DNA from: Promethearchaeota archaeon
GTDB taxonomy: Archaea; Asgardarchaeota; Lokiarchaeia; Sigynarchaeales; SOKP01
DNA length: 15,535 bases
Direction of reading: 5' to 3'
NCBI GenBank assembly: GCA_019057735.1
Contig: JAHLWV010000028.1
Span: 1 to 15,535 of the forward strand
Notes under the pieces: generated by a model
Told to the model about the DNA's origin: nothing
Seen by the model: the letters and a program-made list of their open reading frames with translations, nothing else
Databases searched by the model: none
Program-made: the position numbers and the translations under genes
Shown: positions 13,865 through 15,535 of the stretch, in pieces
Numbering within the stretch: the first letter of the stretch is position 1
Layout: every line of letters begins with the position of its first letter

Positions 13865-14203
13865 TTAAACTTCACTCTCTCTAAGCATTTCTATGCTTTT
13901 TGTGGGACATTCTTTAGCGCAAATACCACAACCTTTACAATATACATAATCAACTTCAAATTCTCCTTCTTCATTTCTGATTATTGTACCTTCAGGGCAA
14001 TACATCCAGCAAATACCACATTTAGTACAAGTTTCCCGATCAACAACAGGTTTAAACGTTCTCCAATCTCCTGTGGTTCCAATACTTCCTTTAATAGGAA
14101 GTGATATAGGTATTGGGGGCAATTCTTTCCAATTTTTATATTCTTGAACTTCAGGTCGCTTGTCTTTATCTTCACATATATTCATCCATTTCTCCTTCTT
14201 CAT
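13865..14203 (-). CDS. porD: pyruvate:ferredoxin oxidoreductase delta subunit, 2x[4Fe-4S]
   Basis: PorD is the ferredoxin-like subunit that passes electrons from PorB to external ferredoxin. Two classical clusters are complete: Cys59, 62, 65, 69 (CTKCGICWMYCP) and Cys89, 92, 95, 99 (CKGCGICAKECP). The GTTGDWRTFKPVVD segment before the first cluster is characteristic of Por/Vor delta subunits. The length of 112 includes an N-terminal extension of about 25 residues rich in charge. The start ATG 14203 forms an ATGA overlap with the porG stop and has an excellent ribosome site (AAGGAGGTTG, 14211-14220). ATG at codon 7, also preceded by AAGGAG, is an alternative. Confidence 0.93.
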   Translation of the reverse strand: MKKEKWMNICEDKDKRPEVQEYKNWKELPPIPISLPIKGSIGTTGDWRTFKPVVDRETCTKCGICWMYCPEGTIIRNEEGEFEVDYVYCKGCGICAKECPTKSIEMLRESEV

Positions 14204-14784
14204 TCAAATTCAACCTCCTTAACGCTATTGTAAGCTTCAACAGCAACTTCAAAATTTTTTTTACCTTTAGCTTCTCCATATTCGCTATAGAGTACTTTTT
14301 TCATAGTGTCTAAATTATAGAAACCAGTTAACTGTCCAAATGCCCCCAACATTGGAATGTTCAAAATTGGTCCGCTCGAATGCATAAATCCTAATCTTAT
14401 ACAGATTCCCGTAGCATCAACGATAAATATCTTTATGTTTTCGGGAAATTCGCAAGTATCAATAGGATTTTTAGTATTAATTAATAATGTGACTCCACTT
14501 TTTATCGACTCGAGAATTCTTGGAATATCTAAAAGAGAGGGATCAAAAATTAACATGTAATCTGGAGCTATTACGCTATCGTAAGTTTTTATGGGTTTGT
14601 TCCTTGACAACTTAGTAAATGCTTGGATAGGTGCCCCTCTCCGCTCTGCTCCAATAATTGGTATAGCAATAGCATCTTTAAAACTTTCTTCGTACGCCAA
14701 TTGAGCTAGAAGTTGACTAGCAGTGATAGCTGTTTGACCTCCTCGACCATGAAAGGTAATTTCTATTATTCCATTATCCGTCAA
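14200..14784 (-). CDS. porG: pyruvate:ferredoxin oxidoreductase gamma subunit
   Basis: PorG forms the CoA-binding, structural part of pyruvate:ferredoxin oxidoreductase. The N-terminal IIEITFHGRGGQTAITASQLLA (starting at residue 6) and IPIIGAERRGAPIQAFTKLS (41-60) are diagnostic. Start: the longest frame runs to ATG 14847, adding 21 residues rich in Tyr and Phe that do not resemble any Por gamma N-terminus. TTG 14784 gives a 194-residue protein of normal length and follows AAGGATGG (14791-14798) by 6 nt. TTG starts occur elsewhere in this window, so I prefer it. The gene opens the porG-porD-porA-porB operon, divergent from the ZPR1 gene. Confidence 0.9.
   Translation of the reverse strand: MTDNGIIEITFHGRGGQTAITASQLLAQLAYEESFKDAIAIPIIGAERRGAPIQAFTKLSRNKPIKTYDSVIAPDYMLIFDPSLLDIPRILESIKSGVTLLINTKNPIDTCEFPENIKIFIVDATGICIRLGFMHSSGPILNIPMLGAFGQLTGFYNLDTMKKVLYSEYGEAKGKKNFEVAVEAYNSVKEVEFE
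14211..14220 (-). promoter_or_regulatory. strong Shine-Dalgarno for porD inside porG
   Basis: AAGGAGGTTG on the minus strand lies 7 nt before the porD ATG, within the last codons of porG. This supports translation coupling across the ATGA junction. Confidence 0.65.
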
Positions 14785-14871
14785 TTTTTTCCATCCTTCT
14801 ATTTGTTCGATATTATAAATTTGATAATAATAAAAGCCATAAAACAATAATATAGTTATTTTTTTGGAAAA

Positions 14872-14882
14872 CTTATAAAATT
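14872..14882 (-). promoter_or_regulatory. candidate TATA box for the por operon
   Basis: AATTTTATAAG on the minus strand would start transcription near 14848, giving a leader of about 65 nt to TTG 14784. A second word, ATTTATAATA at 14811-14820, would instead start near 14790. If the first is used, ATG 14847 could be a leaderless start, so the two questions are linked. Confidence 0.38.
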
Positions 14883-14943
14883 ATCTTAAATAGAACTACT
14901 AAGGTAAATTAACTAGCAATAAATTAAAAATTTCTGGATAAAA

Positions 14944-14951
14944 TTTATAAG
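14944..14951 (+). promoter_or_regulatory. candidate TATA box for the ZPR1 gene
   Basis: TTTATAAG in the divergent por/ZPR1 gap predicts initiation near 14970-14975, with about 50 nt of leader holding the GTGAT site. Confidence 0.4.
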
Positions 14952-15013
14952 GTAGACACTGAAATTATTGAAAATTAAAAATAATTCTAATTTAATTTTT
15001 TAAAATGGAGATA

Positions 15014-15018
15014 GTGAT
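15014..15018 (+). promoter_or_regulatory. GTGAT ribosome-binding site deciding a TTG start
   Basis: GTGAT followed by 5 nt and TTG, the same layout as at prefoldin beta (5744-5756). The TGA within it closes the ZPR1 frame upstream, so the TTG start is nearly forced. Confidence 0.55.
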
Positions 15019-15023
15019 TAATT

Positions 15024-15535
15024 TTGTCAGAAAAATCAAAAAATGAAGAAGTAAATTATTCATTCAAATGTCCTTCATGTAATAAAGGTATGATAAAAAT
15101 TCTTAAAACTACTTATGATGTCCCTGACGGAGATAAAATGTTACTTATCAAATTTGAATGTAACATTTGTAATTTTTCTAATAATGATGTAATTCCTTTG
15201 ACTACCAACAATACTCCAGGAATTATGACTTTGAAAGTTACAAACGAAAATGATTTAAAATCAAAAATTTATCGTTCACCCGTTGGAAAATTAGAAATTC
15301 CAGAGTTGGAATTATTCGTCGTGCCTGGTCCAAGAGCCGATTTTTATTACACCAATGTTGAAGGGATATTGTTTAGGTTTGAGAATGCCGTATCCATATA
15401 TCGTAAAAATCTCGAAAAAGACGATGATGAAATAGAAGAAATTGATAAAATATTACACGAACTACATAATGCGATGAATGGTGAATTCAAATTTACTTTA
15501 ATAATAACTGACACAGGAGGAGGAAGTTATATCAT
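15024..15535 (+). CDS. ZPR1 zinc-finger domain protein (partial, 3' end missing)
   Basis: The first 170 residues of a ZPR1-family protein are present. In eukaryotes ZPR1 binds and helps fold eEF1A; the archaeal role is less clear. A C4 zinc finger is formed by Cys16, Cys19, Cys46 and Cys49 (CPSCN and CNICN), followed by the beta-rich ZPR1 domain: SKIYRSPVGKLEIPELEL (80-97), VPGPRADFYYTNVEG (100-114) and FTLIITDTGGGSYI at the edge. Start: an in-frame TGA sits at 15015-15017, and the only usual start codon after it is TTG 15024, 5 nt after a GTGAT site. The gene runs off the window, so its length and any second ZPR1 copy are unknown. Confidence 0.85.
   Translation, partial: MSEKSKNEEVNYSFKCPSCNKGMIKILKTTYDVPDGDKMLLIKFECNICNFSNNDVIPLTTNNTPGIMTLKVTNENDLKSKIYRSPVGKLEIPELELFVVPGPRADFYYTNVEGILFRFENAVSIYRKNLEKDDDEIEEIDKILHELHNAMNGEFKFTLIITDTGGGSYI

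Noticed and set aside
14785..14847. N-terminal extension of PorG to ATG 14847
   Set aside because: The 21 extra residues are Tyr/Phe-rich and unlike Por gamma proteins, and a TTG with a ribosome site gives the normal N-terminus. A leaderless start at 14847 is not fully excluded.

Overview
This window is a stretch of AT-rich archaeal chromosome made mostly of conserved housekeeping genes. The archaeal assignment is secure. It rests on a proteasome alpha subunit, SBDS, the exosome core Rrp4/Rrp41/Rrp42, ribosomal protein L37Ae, KEOPS subunits, prefoldin beta and a four-subunit pyruvate:ferredoxin oxidoreductase, all in archaeal gene order. TATA-like boxes, T-tract terminators and GGAGG or GTGAT ribosome-binding sites fit this. 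An Asgard-type archaeon is my guess from the style of the proteins and the low GC content; the window alone does not prove it. HdrC and the pyruvate oxidoreductase point to an anaerobe with ferredoxin-based metabolism.

Layout, left to right. (1) 19-606: an HdrC-like iron-sulfur protein, the end of an operon that begins outside the window. (2) 839-6110: the archaeal exosome superoperon on the + strand: psmA, SBDS, rrp4, rrp41, rrp42, then rpl37ae, pcc1 and prefoldin beta. The small rpoP gene often found between rpl37ae and pcc1 is not here. (3) 6113-7207: a DHH/DHHA1 phosphoesterase preceded by a broken, diverged copy of its own first ~27 codons. (4) 7249-9755: an ECF transporter energizing module (two ATPases and EcfT) without a substrate-binding S component. 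(5) 9752-11620: a Cgi121-like KEOPS subunit on +, meeting on the - strand a THUMP (Tan1-like) protein and a TsaC/Sua5 threonylcarbamoyl-AMP synthase. (6) 11666-14784: porG-porD-porA-porB on the - strand. (7) From 15024: a ZPR1 zinc-finger protein that runs off the right edge.

Three themes link the genes. The first is RNA and protein quality control: exosome, SBDS, proteasome and prefoldin. The second is tRNA modification: pcc1, cgi121 and tsaC belong to the t6A pathway, and the THUMP protein resembles the Tan1 adaptor of ac4C formation. The third is ferredoxin-linked energy metabolism: HdrC and Por.

I see no CRISPR array, insertion sequence, prophage, rRNA or tRNA, and no obvious new defence system. 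No gene-free gap exceeds 300 bases; the longest, 607-838, holds T-tracts and a possible promoter. The most unusual structure is the partial tandem duplication at the start of the DHH gene. Next come lineage-type insertions in SBDS and Rrp4, and two TTG-initiated genes with the same GTGAT-plus-5-nt initiation signal.
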